Positions 33,555 to 41,469 of a stretch of DNA of 64,000 nt are shown here, piece after piece. The notes under the pieces were generated by a model that searched no databases, had not been told where the DNA came from, and saw only the letters and a list, made by a program, of their open reading frames with translations. Made by a program: the position numbers and the translations under genes. The DNA is from Blastomussa wellsi (taxonomy: Eukaryota > Cnidaria > Anthozoa > Scleractinia > Plerogyridae), in the NCBI GenBank assembly GCA_947652115.1, contig OX393570.1:21830481-21894480 (forward strand). The letters run 5' to 3'. Position 1 is the stretch's first letter; the number at the start of each line of letters is the position of its first letter.

Positions 33555-34718
33555 ATGTCGGTGGGAAGTATAACAAGATAATTTGGTTTTGTCAACTGGG
33601 TTGATAATAGGGTATTAAGTAAACATGACCTTTTGAGGGATTATTGTTTATTGGCACCTGCATAGTGTCATTTGCGGCCCGACCGCACCTCGATGGTTTT
33701 CCCGCTTCAAACGGTCTGAACGTAATCTGATTGGTTTAAATTCATTGTGTGAACCAATCAGCTTCAGGGCCGTTGCGGTCCGCACAGCGTGTGTTTTGAC
33801 GATCAATTTGACCGAGTATGTGGATAATAATGTGAATTGGCCAACGTAGAGAGATTCGAGAGCCGATGTTTCGAGCGTCAGCCCTTCATTGGAGCGAAGT
33901 AGACCAATTCAGATTATTAAACAGCGATTAAAAAACAGCTGGTTAAGAGAAATTTGCAGCCATTTAATAAAATGACAATCCATGGAAGAATAGTGATAAA
34001 TACAAATTGTTTCCTGCAGCTAAAATTAAGTTAAATGTTTGACCTTAGAAGAACGCACGTGGGTATGTCGTAGTAAACAGTATCAGATGGGTGCGAAACG
34101 TTTTTCACAAATATTATTGCACAATCGCACGCCATTATCGAGGAATATTGGTGAGAAAATATAAAAAAATATCATTATCAAGTAACAATATATTTAACGA
34201 TGCCAGTACCACTCGCTATTGATTCAAAACGTGAATAAAAACAATCAAGGCCTTCCACAAGCGCTGAGTGACCTTTTCGCAATTCGATCACATGGCTCTG
34301 GGGCCCACAAGTACCAAAAAGGTTTTCCCATAATTTATAAGTTACCTCAACTTCATCGTCCACATATAAATCGCATCTTTGGTTTGTAGCTGGAGGTAAA
34401 CGAACTTCTTCGTAAGGGACCCTTCTGCAGTTATTTAATCTGTTCGGAAACAATACGAAAAGGGTTTGTAAGCGAGCATTGTATGAAGGTAAACAATGAA
34501 TACAAATGAAAAATCCCGCGCGACCGCCAAGATCCGTAAATACGTACTCGTGTTGAAGGGCAATTGTGACTTGATCCTGGTGAATGTTCCTCACATAAGC
34601 CTACCAAATAATTATCTGATAAGTACCCAAGTATCTGCTTGATTATCTATTGATTTCATGGCCGCACCTTATAATAAGCCCCATTTTTACCGCAAACCTC
34701 CACAGACAAATCCTCCAT
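13957..34718 (-). CDS. FXR1: FMR1/FXR-family RNA-binding protein (fragile X related)
   Basis: A cytoplasmic mRNA-binding protein controlling translation and RNA granules. Exons on the minus strand: 34718-34668, 34600-34548, 34439-34346, 31660-31589, 24574-24492, 23793-23743, 23113-23020, 22469-22353, 21981-21814, 21463-21385, 20861-20743, 19976-19890, 17657-17331, 16789-16688, 14525-13957. The first 14 join in frame to 499 codons. Start MEDLSVEVCGKNGAYYK fits the family N-terminus; the ATG sits in a good context, though the frame stays open upstream. Tandem Tudor/Agenet: exons 1-5 (CGWWLARI; GWDATFNEIV). KH1: MGLAIGAQGANIQQARRLPG (exon 9). KH2: VIGKSGRIIQDIVDRSG (exons 10-11). Exons 12-13 carry the YHLSHLK coiled helix, and the last exon a GNQ-rich tail. 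The last exon does not join in phase to exon 14 in its most plausible frame, so one small exon is probably missing here. The paralogue (FMR1, FXR1, FXR2) cannot be told; invertebrates usually have one. Confidence 0.93.
15001..15155. mobile_element. foldback MITE
   Basis: AAGGCTAGTTTGTCATAACG at the left is answered by an inverted copy ending CGCTAGTGAAAACCAGCCTT at the right. The arms continue with GATATAAGCACGAGCATAAG and its complement. About 155 bp, no coding content. Confidence 0.65.
15169..16077. mobile_element. Mutator-like DNA transposon remnant with RecQ-helicase fragment
   Basis: The element spans 15178-16068 and is flanked by a perfect 9-bp direct repeat TACGACTGG (15169-15177 and 16069-16077). 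Its ends are TAGCCTGCG... and ...GCAGGCTA, with inverted arms recognisable over about 150 bases, including ATTCATTTCTGATTGGCTAG. The interior at 15450-15680 encodes, on +, GGHNVFVNLTTGHGKS and, one frame over, VVVVISLLRSVMEDSSRL. These are the Walker A and following strand of a RecQ-type helicase, broken by a frameshift. It sits in the last FXR intron. Confidence 0.75.
15440..15690 (+). pseudogene. RecQ-like ATP-dependent helicase fragment, frameshifted
   Basis: The start resembles the region just before motif I (LLLERENILKTFLGGHNVFV), followed by LTTGHGKSFTFQC. The frame then breaks near 15580 and resumes as VVVVISLLRSVMEDSSRLSF, the motif Ia region of RecQ proteins. Only about 75 residues of a normally much longer helicase domain are left. 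It is internal to the transposon at 15178-16068, so it is cargo rather than a host gene. Confidence 0.65.
17763..19646 (-). repeat. 57-bp tandem repeat array with a perfect hairpin in each unit (about 33 units)
   Basis: On + the unit contains TTCAAACATTAGCTTTGCTG, ATGCC, the hairpin CTCGTGGAAACACGAG, then CCTCATAACTAGTGAG. The 57-bp length is a multiple of three, so the minus strand stays open (17826-18848 and 18848-19642) as a 19-residue period; this is not a gene. Units differ mainly at GAGTTCAAAC / GAGTTGAAAC / GAGTTCACAC. The array fills the FXR intron between exons 19976-19890 and 17657-17331. Confidence 0.95.
20068..20392. mobile_element. foldback element with ~100-bp inverted arms
   Basis: Left arm GAACCACAGGGAGGCC...ACAATATGGCTTCAAATT, right arm AATTTGAAGCCATATTGT...; both include GGGTTTGTATGGGAAAT or its complement. 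The ~325-bp unit lies in an FXR intron. No target duplication was identified. Confidence 0.7.
20455..20712 (+). mobile_element. Penelope-like element noncoding end (copy 1)
   Basis: It shares CAACGAACGCTTTTCATTCA, the motif CGAAGGGCTAACGCTCGAAA and CAACCCAGTTGATAAAACCA with the copy at 51910-52170. The same motif follows the GIY-YIG coding remnant at 50.9 kb (minus strand), which identifies it as the terminal noncoding part of a Penelope-like retroelement. Confidence 0.65.
22755..22877. mobile_element. MITE of the AGTCCCTTTTTT family, copy 2
   Basis: Ends: TAGTCTGCAGTCCCTTTTTT and AAAAATGGGACTGCTCGTAG. Internal CGTTCACGCTTGACAGACTA corresponds to the internal motif of copies 10155-10284 and 26150-26266. 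Confidence 0.65.
24097..24295. mobile_element. short inverted-repeat element
   Basis: CTGGTGGCAGGGTTTTCAAC at 24102 is mirrored by ATTGAAAACCCTGTGGTGG at 24260, with CAGCGACTTTCACCACTCGC near the right arm. About 190 bp in an FXR intron, no coding content. Confidence 0.55.
24806..24896. mobile_element. MITE of the AGTCCCTTTTTT family, copy 3 (inverted, truncated)
   Basis: CAGTCCCTTTTTTCTTAGTC followed by GAGCATGAAGCGAAAAAATGG is the reverse complement of the copy at 26150-26266. The pair could be the ends of a larger element that encloses the helicase fragment at 25.9 kb. Confidence 0.6.
25105..25298. mobile_element. PIF/Harbinger-type MITE with TTA target duplication
   Basis: The element spans 25108-25295. 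Its ends are GGGCCTGATTACATG and CATGTAATCAGGCCC, perfect inverted repeats of 15 bases, with further imperfect pairing of GGGCTGGCC / GGCCAGCCC. TTA occurs on both sides (25105-25107, 25296-25298). The 3-bp TTA duplication and length are those of PIF/Harbinger MITEs. Confidence 0.8.
25560..26060 (-). pseudogene. RecQ-like helicase fragment and adjoining open frame
   Basis: On the minus strand about 26000-25905 encodes LEPEQTQKLKALLAG followed by HNVFAILPSGFG, the Q-motif and Walker A region of RecQ-type helicases. The lysine-serine of GFGKS is replaced (GFGVACQ), so it could not bind ATP normally. Downstream at 25895-25563 a 110-codon open frame (SDNLREKSQISLDLQRQIRE...) has no family that I recognise. 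The region lies between two inverted copies of the AGTCCCTTTTTT MITE and is best read as transposon-borne debris. Confidence 0.5.
26150..26266. mobile_element. MITE of the AGTCCCTTTTTT family, copy 4
   Basis: Ends CTAGTCCCTTCTTTCATGCC and AAAAAAGGGACTGCTCATAG; internal TTTTTTCGCTTCACGCTCGA. Same family as 10155, 22755 and 24806. Confidence 0.65.
26470..26604 (+). repeat. 5' LTR
   Basis: Begins TATTGTATATACGC and ends CGACAATACCATA; 135 bp. If the terminal TA belongs to the target site instead, the LTR ends at 26602; the left boundary is fixed by the GTGTC repeat. Confidence 0.85.
26619..28880 (+). CDS. retrotransposon gag-pol, first part (Gag, protease, reverse transcriptase)
   Basis: I chose the ATG at 26619, just behind the primer-binding site; the frame is also open upstream into the LTR. 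Residues 1-190 are a retrotransposon Gag domain (RWTRWKQRLQYYI; YFSPQKN). A zinc-knuckle region follows, with CTHCGQAADH and CSQCGILHHFGRVC. The protease shows the active-site triad CIDSGATANTID. The reverse transcriptase shows FSKIDLKECYHQI and the catalytic NIADDILVHG, then LGFHIS-like and SFLGLVNTVARFVP connection motifs. The frame runs off at 28880 because of a one-base shift near 28850, at the start of RNase H; the reading continues in another frame. Confidence 0.9.
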   Translation: MAEITSIPPFDAFDQAGSVGPRWTRWKQRLQYYIDARGITVDNRKRALLLHLAGPAVQDIFATLSDTGTTYADAVAALETYFSPQKNLQFERHSFRQAHQAASEPVDQYVTRLRRLGENCEFDKYSLDEAIKDQLIEHCSSTILRRRLLREKSSATLSSLLDIARSMESVNFQAANIEETSPQDHSAHAHHVTMPADEDERANFTSARRRQCTHCGQAADHKPRTPKCPAFRKTCSQCGILHHFGRVCLKRTPASRHPAQRDANSNIQYTSLDSENQHDAFQLSSSQAKADTTVTIEGTPVQVCIDSGATANTIDYATYEALSTVKTLPLKPTDVKLRPYGEDNPAPIPLAGSFFGLITAPSGQRDLTRFLVLKARNAGCLLSRETSTRLGMLHVAASIKSESYSAHGEYNYLLEKFPAVFSGEIGKLKDYQLELSIDPTVQPMAQNSRPTPIHYRAKVEAKLKQLEDQDIIEPVTGPTPWVSPVVIVDKPNGDIRLCVNMCKPNEALLRTHHPYPTSEEILQDLNGSKFFSKIDLKECYHQIELAESSRHLTTFKTHVGLRRYKRLPYGASVGSEICQHVIGQVLEGCSNVRNIADDILVHGTTKEEHDTSLESTLLRLQENNLTVNPAKCLFGVTELNYYGFHISALGVSPDKDRVQAIKQMQPPSSATEARSFLGLVNTVARFVPNVATMTEPIRRLTHKNAPWSWGPEQSQAFEKLCNLISSDTVLAHFDPPYQLKYATTLARSESAAP
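28850..30556 (+). CDS. retrotransposon gag-pol, second part (RNase H, integrase)
   Basis: Continuation of pol after the frameshift; the first ATG in this frame is at 28913, but the homology starts earlier. RNase H: AFASRSLSPVEQRYSQTERE and VDILSRKPL. Integrase: the HHCC zinc finger (HEGHQG ... CLSC), then the DDE core with VDYCGPFP, SDN and NAQVERFNETLEK, and the LNYRNTPHSSTG motif. A SDNVPF reading replaces the usual SDNGP-F, a small departure next to the second catalytic aspartate. The C-terminus (QGDQVLLLQKR) resembles the GPY/F-type DNA-binding end. The stop is TAG at 30554-30556. Confidence 0.88.
   Translation, partial: ACKIGISGALTQKHPDGSIRPVAFASRSLSPVEQRYSQTEREALSGVWACERFHFYIHGSQFDLVGDHKPLAVLLNGRGNPSPRIERWRLRLQHYNPRIVYQPGILNAVDILSRKPLQTETSRDPVEDYVNSLIVDSLPSAVTLQQLLVASESDPTLNTVKDCLDTGNWSAAPQPFQVLREELSQKRGLVLRDNRIVIPHAMRPRILELAHEGHQGITKVKQHLRQRVWWPGMDLEAERYVRECLSCQIVGPRPPPEPLRMTDPPRQVWHTIHVDYCGPFPTGEYLFVAVDETSKYPEVHVTHSSSAATAITHLNQMFATHGIPEVITSDNVPFGSGEFTAWCKQMGIKHRKITPLWPAANAQVERFNETLEKTIRIANVERKNWRSELFVFLLNYRNTPHSSTGVSPASLMINRHIRTKIPYLDLSRPSKMLRTACSNDNRRKSKAKEYMDKRHKATPSAIQQGDQVLLLQKRANKLSTRYDPRPFTVVKKKGASVELSRGEARLFRNLSMVKKVIPSTRNTEQSSRPARELRIPRNLSITVPETGYSQRPSRDRRIPSYLNSYVLE
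30647..30781 (+). repeat. 3' LTR
   Basis: Same 135 bp as the left LTR with two adjacent substitutions near position 15 (CGCATTGCGC against CGCATTTTGC). The polypurine tract lies directly before it. Confidence 0.85.
30787..31588. other. FXR intron 4 flank, no gene
   Basis: AT-rich sequence with GTTGTTGTT simple repeats near 30990-31015 and a short palindrome GGGCATCAGATAATGCCC at about 31181. An open minus frame at 31051-31260 has no recognisable motif. Confidence 0.4.
31742..32523 (-). repeat. 109-bp tandem repeat array (about 7 units), SINE-related
   Basis: The unit contains CTCTCACGGTGCCTCTCTCC, CAGGTGTACAAACGAGTACT, GTTGAGAGGTAGCCCTAC and TGGACTAGCATCCCATCCAG. It is the reverse complement of the 4310-4640 element. 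The array sits in FXR intron 3. Confidence 0.85.
32524..34345. other. FXR intron 3, AT-rich, with Penelope relic
   Basis: 32800-33060 holds several near copies of a segment with ACAAGTTCGAAATCAAATAT and TTAATGTTATAACGA (irregular ~60-120-bp duplication). No exon was recognised between 31660 and 34346. The Penelope-related part is listed separately. Confidence 0.45.
33525..33912 (-). mobile_element. Penelope-like noncoding end interrupted by a ~230-bp insertion
   Basis: 33525-33613 and 33826-33910 are the two halves of the sequence that is continuous at 50845-50945 (CAACTGGGTTGATAAT then GTGAATTGGCC). Here the halves are parted by 33614-33825, flanked by GATAATA on both sides, which looks like a target duplication. 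The insert contains an imperfect inverted repeat (CGGCCCGACCGCA / TGCGGTCCGC). Confidence 0.6.
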
Positions 34719-35488
34719 GTTTTCTTGCTCAACTTGCTCTACTGCCCGAGCAGCAGTCTGGGATATCAACAAATTGCGCAATCTGAGCGCGAAACGTTTC
34801 ACTGCCATCTTTATGCATCCCGCACGGGGGAGTAGTGCGGGCATAGGTGGGGGATTTGAACTGAGCTGAGATTTTCTCTTCAATTGCGCGGTCCCAGGGC
34901 AATTGTAGATAGTCAAAAGAGTCACTAATAGTCAATTAAATGTTGCTATAAAGGCCAATAATACGGTCAAAAGTCCCCACTACGGGACGATAACTACTGA
35001 TAAATCCCCCACCTATGCCCGCACTCCCCCCCCCCCCCACCCCGCGGGATTTACATTGATAGGTGCATTATTTCTACACAAGTCAATACAAATGCACTAC
35101 TGACAGCTAGCCAATGACTCCTAAGCAAAGGAAATACAGTGGCTATTCCCTTGTGTATCGGTACACGAGGACAGAACCATTGAATGTATTATTTCAGATT
35201 TTTCACCTATCGAGCTGGGGGACCCCGGGCACACGTGGGGCATTTGACCTCTATAGAGTACCGAAGTGATGACGTTAAAAAAAACTAAATTTCTGATAAC
35301 TCTTACCGAGATCTTGATTATTGGGTTGTTTATGTAGGTACCGGAGCACAGTATACGGCAGTATACGACGCTGGAAATAAATTAATTCCGTGTAACTACA
35401 TAATTAGCGAAAATTATTTTAAAAGGCATAAATTACAAACACAGTACTTAAACTAACACTGCATACATATACGGTTCCACAAATCATC

Positions 35489-35755
35489 ATGCACTTCTTA
35501 CTACATATATGTATACATTCTGTCCACAGCCCACAGGTCCTCAGGTCCACACGTCCACACTTCTTACTACATATATGTATACATTCTGTCCACAGCCCAC
35601 AGGTCCTCAGGTCCACACGTCCACACGTCTTACTACATATATGTATACATTCTGTCCACAGCCCACAGGTCCTCAGGTCCTCAGGTCCACACTTCTTACT
35701 ACATATATGTATACATTCTGTCCACAGCCCACATGTCCTCAGGTCCTTCTTCATA
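35489..35755 (+). repeat. 66-bp tandem repeat (4 units)
   Basis: The unit contains CTTACTACATATATGTATAC, ATTCTGTCCACAGCCCACAG and GTCCTCAGGTCCACACGTCC. The palindrome ACATATATGT recurs in each unit. The open frames on both strands come from the 66-bp (3 x 22) period. Confidence 0.9.
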
Positions 35756-36326
35756 TGAAAATGAGTTTGCTTTGCATGACATTGAACGTGCAGGTAAAAC
35801 GCATTTTCATATGAATGGTTTCGCTCTTATACTCGGAAATGGCCTATTGAGTAAATTAATGCGATCGTTTGAAGAATGAAATTTCGAATGAAATTTCATT
35901 TTAAGTGATCATTTTGTTAGCATAGAAGCTGCGAACAGGCAATAACAACAAGAAACGGCGTTATAAATTAATCTTTGAACGAAGCCTATATTGATGTTTT
36001 TTTTATTTTGTACTGAGGTATTTTGTACCATGCAGGATGTCAAAATATCAGAAAGCCAACGTTTAGTGAACGTCCATTCTTCAGTACTAAACTGAGACGG
36101 ATACAGTAAAGTACTGCATGAGCTGCCGGCATCCCCAAAAACTTGTTCTGTGACATCTTTACATTTGGAAATTAAACTAAGAACACAGCAGCTTATAAGT
36201 AATGGAAGAAATGACATTAATATAAATTTGGAATATATGGTTTAGACTTTCACTACCCGCGCCGAGACCGGTTATCCATCGTTCCTTGCTACATTTACTC
36301 TGCATCATCATTTCTCCTTGCCACTT

Positions 36327-36516
36327 CCCTTCCCCTAGCCTGCGCGGCAAGCGTTCCCGCCCGAGCGAAGACCGATTTCTGGTCGCGCGAAAATTCGTGC
36401 GAGGGCAAAAAGGGAAAAGAAGGGGGAGGGAGAGGGGCGCCCTAATTTTCGCGCCTCCAGATCATAACAGCTCTTCGCTCGCTTGGGAACGCTTGCTACA
36501 CAGGCTATCCGTCCCC
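36327..36516. mobile_element. Mutator-like MITE with TAGCCTG ends
   Basis: The element spans 36336-36507. The arms TAGCCTGCGCGGCAAGCGTT and (inverted) TAGCCTGTGTAGCAAGCGTT pair over about 60 bases. Nine-base flanks CCCTTCCCC and TCCGTCCCC match at seven positions. The TAGCCTG terminus is shared with the element at 15178-16068. Confidence 0.7.
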
Positions 36517-37624
36517 AGTGAGCTAACTTTGGGGTTCCATCTGCGGAAATCCAAAACCCGCTGACCCCTTTTTCCTCGCGGGGATCGCATTAAAAACTTC
36601 CTGTTTTGTGATCTGTAAATAGTCCTTTAATTGAAAACGGAACTTGAATCAGAATATGCGGCAAGTCGTCTTTACAATGCAGGTTGTTAATAGTATTAAA
36701 TGTATAATATTTCACGTTTACATGGTTTAAAATAGAACTGATGTGTCACTGTTTAGTAATGATGTTAATGTTTGTCTGAGCGAGAACGGCATTTAAAAAT
36801 CTCACCTGACGCATAGCAGCCAACAAAATTTTGAAAATTATTGTTTTTATATTAAAATGCTGTTCACATTTTCCAAGACAGAGATGTAAACAGCTGATAA
36901 AATATTAAAAATAGCTTAGATTAGCGTTCAATTAGTTTTTTTATAAAGCACATTTAACTGGCTTTGTGGTTTAAACGTGTTTCGTCTATTTGTCACAGGC
37001 TAGCTAAATAAACGTATGGAACTCCCACTGACAGGTAAATTCACCTGGTTTCATAACGCTTGGATGCAATTTGGACATTTTAATTTATGATCCCCTTTTT
37101 TGTAATGTAGGGCATTTTGTTAAATGCAGAATTCGCGAACCGAGCTACTGAGACCTACTTATTATATGCGCGCAATTAATTTTCAAATGAACAGACGATT
37201 TATGACATTCGATTGAGACAAGCGACATTTGAGTTCGCGATTAATTTTTTATTCACTCAATGAACTTTTTCGATCAAAAACTCATTTTTTATATGTATAA
37301 TATTACAACTTTCTCGCTTAACTTTGCCAAAGGGCATGAAAACCACAAAGAAAGCCACAGAATTCAGTCACTTTGTTTGCAGAAGTGCAAGCTTTAACAA
37401 AAAAGTAATAAACATTAAGAATGTCATAATTTGACTTTCAATTCCTGTTCTAAACAATGGAATCATGACGTGAAAAGGCAACCATTAGAGAGACGGCTGT
37501 GTATAACTTGAAAAGCTTGTTAATTGGTTCCCGGCTTTTACTTTTTAAGAGAACTGAAGAACAACCGTGAGTTAGAACCTGAACATTCAAGCAAGTGCGT
37601 GTGACATTTCAAGTTGTGAGAATT

Positions 37625-40600
37625 ATGTTCAGAACGTCATTCCAATTTGCTATTTTAATTGCGATTATTTCCAGATCACTGTCTTTCGCGAGAAACATTT
37701 CATTTCAGGTGAGTCAAGGGGTAAAAACCTTTTCTTTAATACATAGCCTCGTGGCCGAATTTCTTTGATTTTTCTGCCATGAATTGTCAGCGTTGAAGCG
37801 ATGGGCCTTTCCTCTGCAAATCTGATTCGTCTTACGAAGGAAAAGTTTAGTTTGAGAAACCAATTCAATTCAAGTATTTCGAAAGTAAATTCAGCTCTTT
37901 TGGCAATAGAGAAAACTATCAAAGAATTTTTAATCCACAAAACAACTGAACCAATTTGAAGCAAATAAATGTGAAATTTGCATATATTTTTCTCTTTAAA
38001 AAACCTTGTCTGACGACCTGCTGCATGTTACTAAATCAATTCAAAAATTATGTTATGTATTTAATCTGCCTCTGCAAATTCAGCTCTTTTGGCAATAGAG
38101 AAAACTATCAAAGAATTTTTAATCCGCAAAACAACTGAACCAATTTGAAGCAAATAAATGTGAAATTTGCATATATTTTTCTCTTTAAAAACCTTGTCTG
38201 ACGACCTGTTGCATGTTACTAAATCAATTCAAAAATTATGTTATGTATTTAATCTGCCTCTGTCGCTTTTTATGGCTTTAATTTGTACGAAACCAAGGAG
38301 AAACCAACCGTAGCCAAATATTCGTTGGATAATTGATTATTTTTAGCTTGTCTTGGCCGCGAAAGGCGGTTGTGGTATAACCGGTTTTTTCAGCCTGACA
38401 ATTACCTGAAAATTAATTTATTTCTTATCGTTATCTGATAAGAATGGTTAAACTAAAACAAAAGTTATTATGAACACATGTCACCATTAGCGTGTTATAC
38501 TCAGGTGCATCAGAAGTCTGTTTAGCGCGTTTAAAGTTAACAGAATTCTCGTACCAGTTTGTAATGTTATCCAATGTGAAATAGCGTCATTGTACCTCAA
38601 GTACAAGTGGCTTTGGAGAAACGATTTGATTGGCTAGATTTTAACAAAAGGAAAAACGGGAATAACCAATCAAAACACAAGTCTAAAATGCCTTTGCTGA
38701 AAGAGAGTTAAACTTCATTTGTCAAATCTAGTCAAACAAATAATGTGCTCCAAATTTCAATAAGCACACCCAGAAATCACTTGAAATAAGTTATAACAGA
38801 AATATCGGTCAGTATAAAATATGGACTGTGGACTACGGACTACGGACTACTACTACTACTGAGGTATAAAATATGGACTAGGACTGCGGACTGGGTATAA
38901 AACACGGACTGAGGTATAAAATATGGACTAGGACTGCGGACTGAGGTATAAAATATGGACTAGGACTGCGGACTGGGTATAAAACATGGACTGAGGTATA
39001 AAATATGGACTAGGACTGCGGACTGAGGTATAAAACACGGACTGAGGTATAAAATATGGACTAGGGCTGCGGACTGAGGTATAAAATATGGACTAGGGCT
39101 GCGGACTGAGGTATAAAACACGGACTGAGGTATAAAATATGGACTAGGACTGCGGACTGAGGTATAAAACACGGACTGAGGTATAAAATATGGACTAGGG
39201 CTGCGGTCTGGGTATAAAACACGGACTGAGGTATAAAATATGGACTAGGACTGCGGACTGAGGTATAAAACACGGACTGAGGTATAAAATATGGACTAGG
39301 ACTGCGGACTGAGGTATAAAATATGGACTAGGTCTGCGGTCTGGGTATAAAACACGGACTGAGGTATAAAATATGGACTAGGGCTGCGGACTGAGGTATA
39401 AAATATGGACTAGGACTGCGGACTGGGGTATAAAACGCGGACTGAGGTATAAAATGCGCGCTGGGATTAAAACATGGCAAAGTACCGTCGGCTCCTGGTA
39501 CAGTAGAGTGGGTAAAATGTGAGTTTCCTCGTAGCACGAGTCAAGTGCGAGTCAATATGTTTTCACCTCTTTTTTCTTTCAATAATATCCTTTGCTTGTA
39601 ATTGTTATTGCCCAACAAAATGTCTTAACTGCAGAATACCCTGCCACTCGAGGTAAATTCCATGTAGCCGGCTACGCGGTAGGCAGAAAACAATTGATTA
39701 ATTCAAATAAGAAATTAAATTTATTCAATGGACAAATGACAAGAAACGACAGCAAAACCGGACATTCGTTGATTTGATTGCGGTTTTAGGAAGATCAGTT
39801 GGACTAAAAAAAGTGAAAATTAAGAAGTCGTTGACCTTGGATGGGTGGCGGAAAGTAAATCATCGTTGTTATACTTCTGTTTCATTTTGTTTTACAATAG
39901 CAATTACAGTCAAACTAAACCATCTTTATTAAAAAAAAGAAGAAAAGACAGCAAAAAAAGAAAAAAAAACATTAACTCGAACTTGACTCGTGACTCGAAC
40001 TTCAATCGTCTGCTCTCGCAGGTCAGAAATTGACTCGTGCTGCGAGGAAACTCATGTTTTACCCACTCTACGGCACTTTACCGTGTTTTATTCCCCAATC
40101 CCCATTTTATACCTCAGTCCGTGTGTTATACCCAGTCCTGGTCCATATTTTATAGCTCAGTCGATGTTTTATACCCAGTCCGTAGTCCGTAGTCCGCAGT
40201 CCGTGTTTTATACTGACCGTAACATATATATAAACAAAATCGGAGCTTTACAATCCCTCGCACCCTACCGTTGCCACTAGGCAAAGTTTTTGATTAATTT
40301 TTGACATTTCTTGTTCAAGAGGCCAATCAAAATGCAAGATATGAGGGAGCTGGGGCCGACCGGGCACAGCAAACTATGAGGGAGCTGGGGCCGACTGAGC
40401 ATATGAAACTATGAGGGAGCTGGGACCGACCGGGCATAACAAACTATGAGGGAGCTGGGCCGACCGGGCATAACATACTTGACATCTCTGCCTCTCACCA
40501 AATTAAACAGTTGCAAAAAATATGTGAAAAAAAAAACGTTTGAAAGCTTTGTCTAGTGGCAGCTGTTCGACGCGCAGCACTGTAATAATTGTTTTTACTG

Positions 40601-41469
40601 ATTGCTTACTTCTGTCTGTAGGATGAAGAAGTCGGCATCCGGGAATTCAATAAATTTGCTACACGAGAAAGATCTCGGTACCAACATTCCCAGCAGTCCA
40701 AGAGAGGTAAGAATCAGTGATTACTCTTTGGTCAGCACCCATTCACAATTCCCAAAAGTACGACATTAAACATTTAACCAAGATTAGCTACCGCTGCGCT
40801 TGGGTTAGCCTAACTTAGAACCCAGGTTAGCCCCTTCGTGGTTACCTTTCATTTTTTGGTAAGGGCAATATCCTTGTGACTAGTGTGAACTTGTGCCGAC
40901 CTAACTCTTGATCCTAAGAGTGCTGACCGGATTTATAAAGCAGTTTCCTGACCCAGTAAACTAATTACCTCTGACCGTGAAGCCCGGATAATGCTTATTA
41001 TACATTATCATGATATTGATTATAATTTTTGAAATGAACCGGATTAGTTTTCCTTTCTTCAGGTGGAGTGAAACTTCCTGAAGTTGCTTGTAAACCTCAA
41101 CCCGAGGTTGTCCAAGTTGAACCTGACGTCACGCACGTGAGGAACATGCCACAGTTTGTCACGGTTACACGCTGCAAAGGGGCCTGTGACCGAGCTCTTG
41201 ACTCGCAGAGATGTTCACCGAATCAAACGCGCCTTATTCCAGTCCAAGTGACGTCGGCCGACGGCGCAACCTACACCCAGAAAGTAGAAGAGCATTTGGC
41301 ATGCGCGTGCAAATGCCAAATAGCGTGTAGTGTGCATCATTACCCAGACGAGAAGAATTGCCGCTGTGACTGTACAGAGAAGTGCAAGGGAGATGAAAAC
41401 CAAGATCCGATCACATGCATGTGTACTCCAAGAGCAGGAAAACGAAGAGACGAAACAATAGACTATTGA
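37625..41469 (+). CDS. PDGF/VEGF-like secreted growth factor A
   Basis: A predicted secreted cystine-knot ligand of the PDGF/VEGF family, expected to act on receptor tyrosine kinases at the cell surface. Exons: 37625-37708 (signal peptide, MFRTSFQFAILIAIISRSLS), 40622-40706 and 41063-41469; phases 0 and 1 join cleanly to about 191 residues. The third exon carries the PDGF domain: ACKPQP, RCKGAC, RC and HLACACKC give six knot cysteines. The two cysteines that link VEGF-A chains (C51 and C60) are absent: MPQF and KGAC stand there. The tail has two CxCxxxC blocks (CRCDC, CMC) like the VEGF-C/D tail and ends basic (RAGKRR). A decayed copy lies 4 kb downstream. Intron 1 is full of repeats. A short (ATAA)n run at 41627 may serve polyadenylation. 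VEGF-like versus PDGF-like cannot be decided by eye. Confidence 0.82.
37887..38264 (+). repeat. 189-bp tandem duplication in intron 1 of growth-factor gene A
   Basis: Two copies with a 189-base offset, each starting AAATTCAGCTCTTTTGGCAA and ending AATCTGCCTCTG. They differ at only a few bases (CACAAAAC/CGCAAAAC, one A fewer in an A run), so the duplication is recent. Confidence 0.9.
38807..40218. mobile_element. foldback element with tandem-repeat arms rich in TATAAAA
   Basis: Outer ends CGGTCAGTATAAAATATGGA (left) and TTTTATACTGACCG (right, inverted) with ACTACGGACTACGGACT next to both. The left arm expands into a ~640-bp array of ~51-bp units, each with GAGGTATAAAATATGGACTA and GAGGTATAAAACACGGACT. 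The right arm (40080-40215) has only a few units. A second inverted pair lies further in: GTAGAGTGGGTAAAATGTGA (39504) against the inverted copy at 40049-40068, with GCACGAGTCAA. It lies in intron 1 of growth-factor gene A. Confidence 0.8.
40337..40475 (+). repeat. ~37-bp tandem repeat (4 units)
   Basis: Unit AACTATGAGGGAGCTGGGGC followed by CGACCGGGCATAAC, in four slightly different copies, 150 bases before the second exon of growth-factor gene A. Confidence 0.85.

Larger units (their letters stand above)
34719..37624. promoter_or_regulatory. divergent intergenic region between FXR (-) and growth-factor gene A (+)
   Basis: Both genes point away from this 2.9 kb, so it should hold both promoters. 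It contains a perfect 22-bp inverted repeat (34836-34857 and 35002-35023) just upstream of the FXR start, a poly-C run (35024-35043), a 66-bp minisatellite and a Mutator-like MITE. No additional gene is supported. Confidence 0.5.

Noticed and set aside
38960..39537. Overlapping minus frames with repeated YFIPQS and VHILYLSP
   Set aside because: They arise from the TATAAAA-containing tandem arm of the foldback element.
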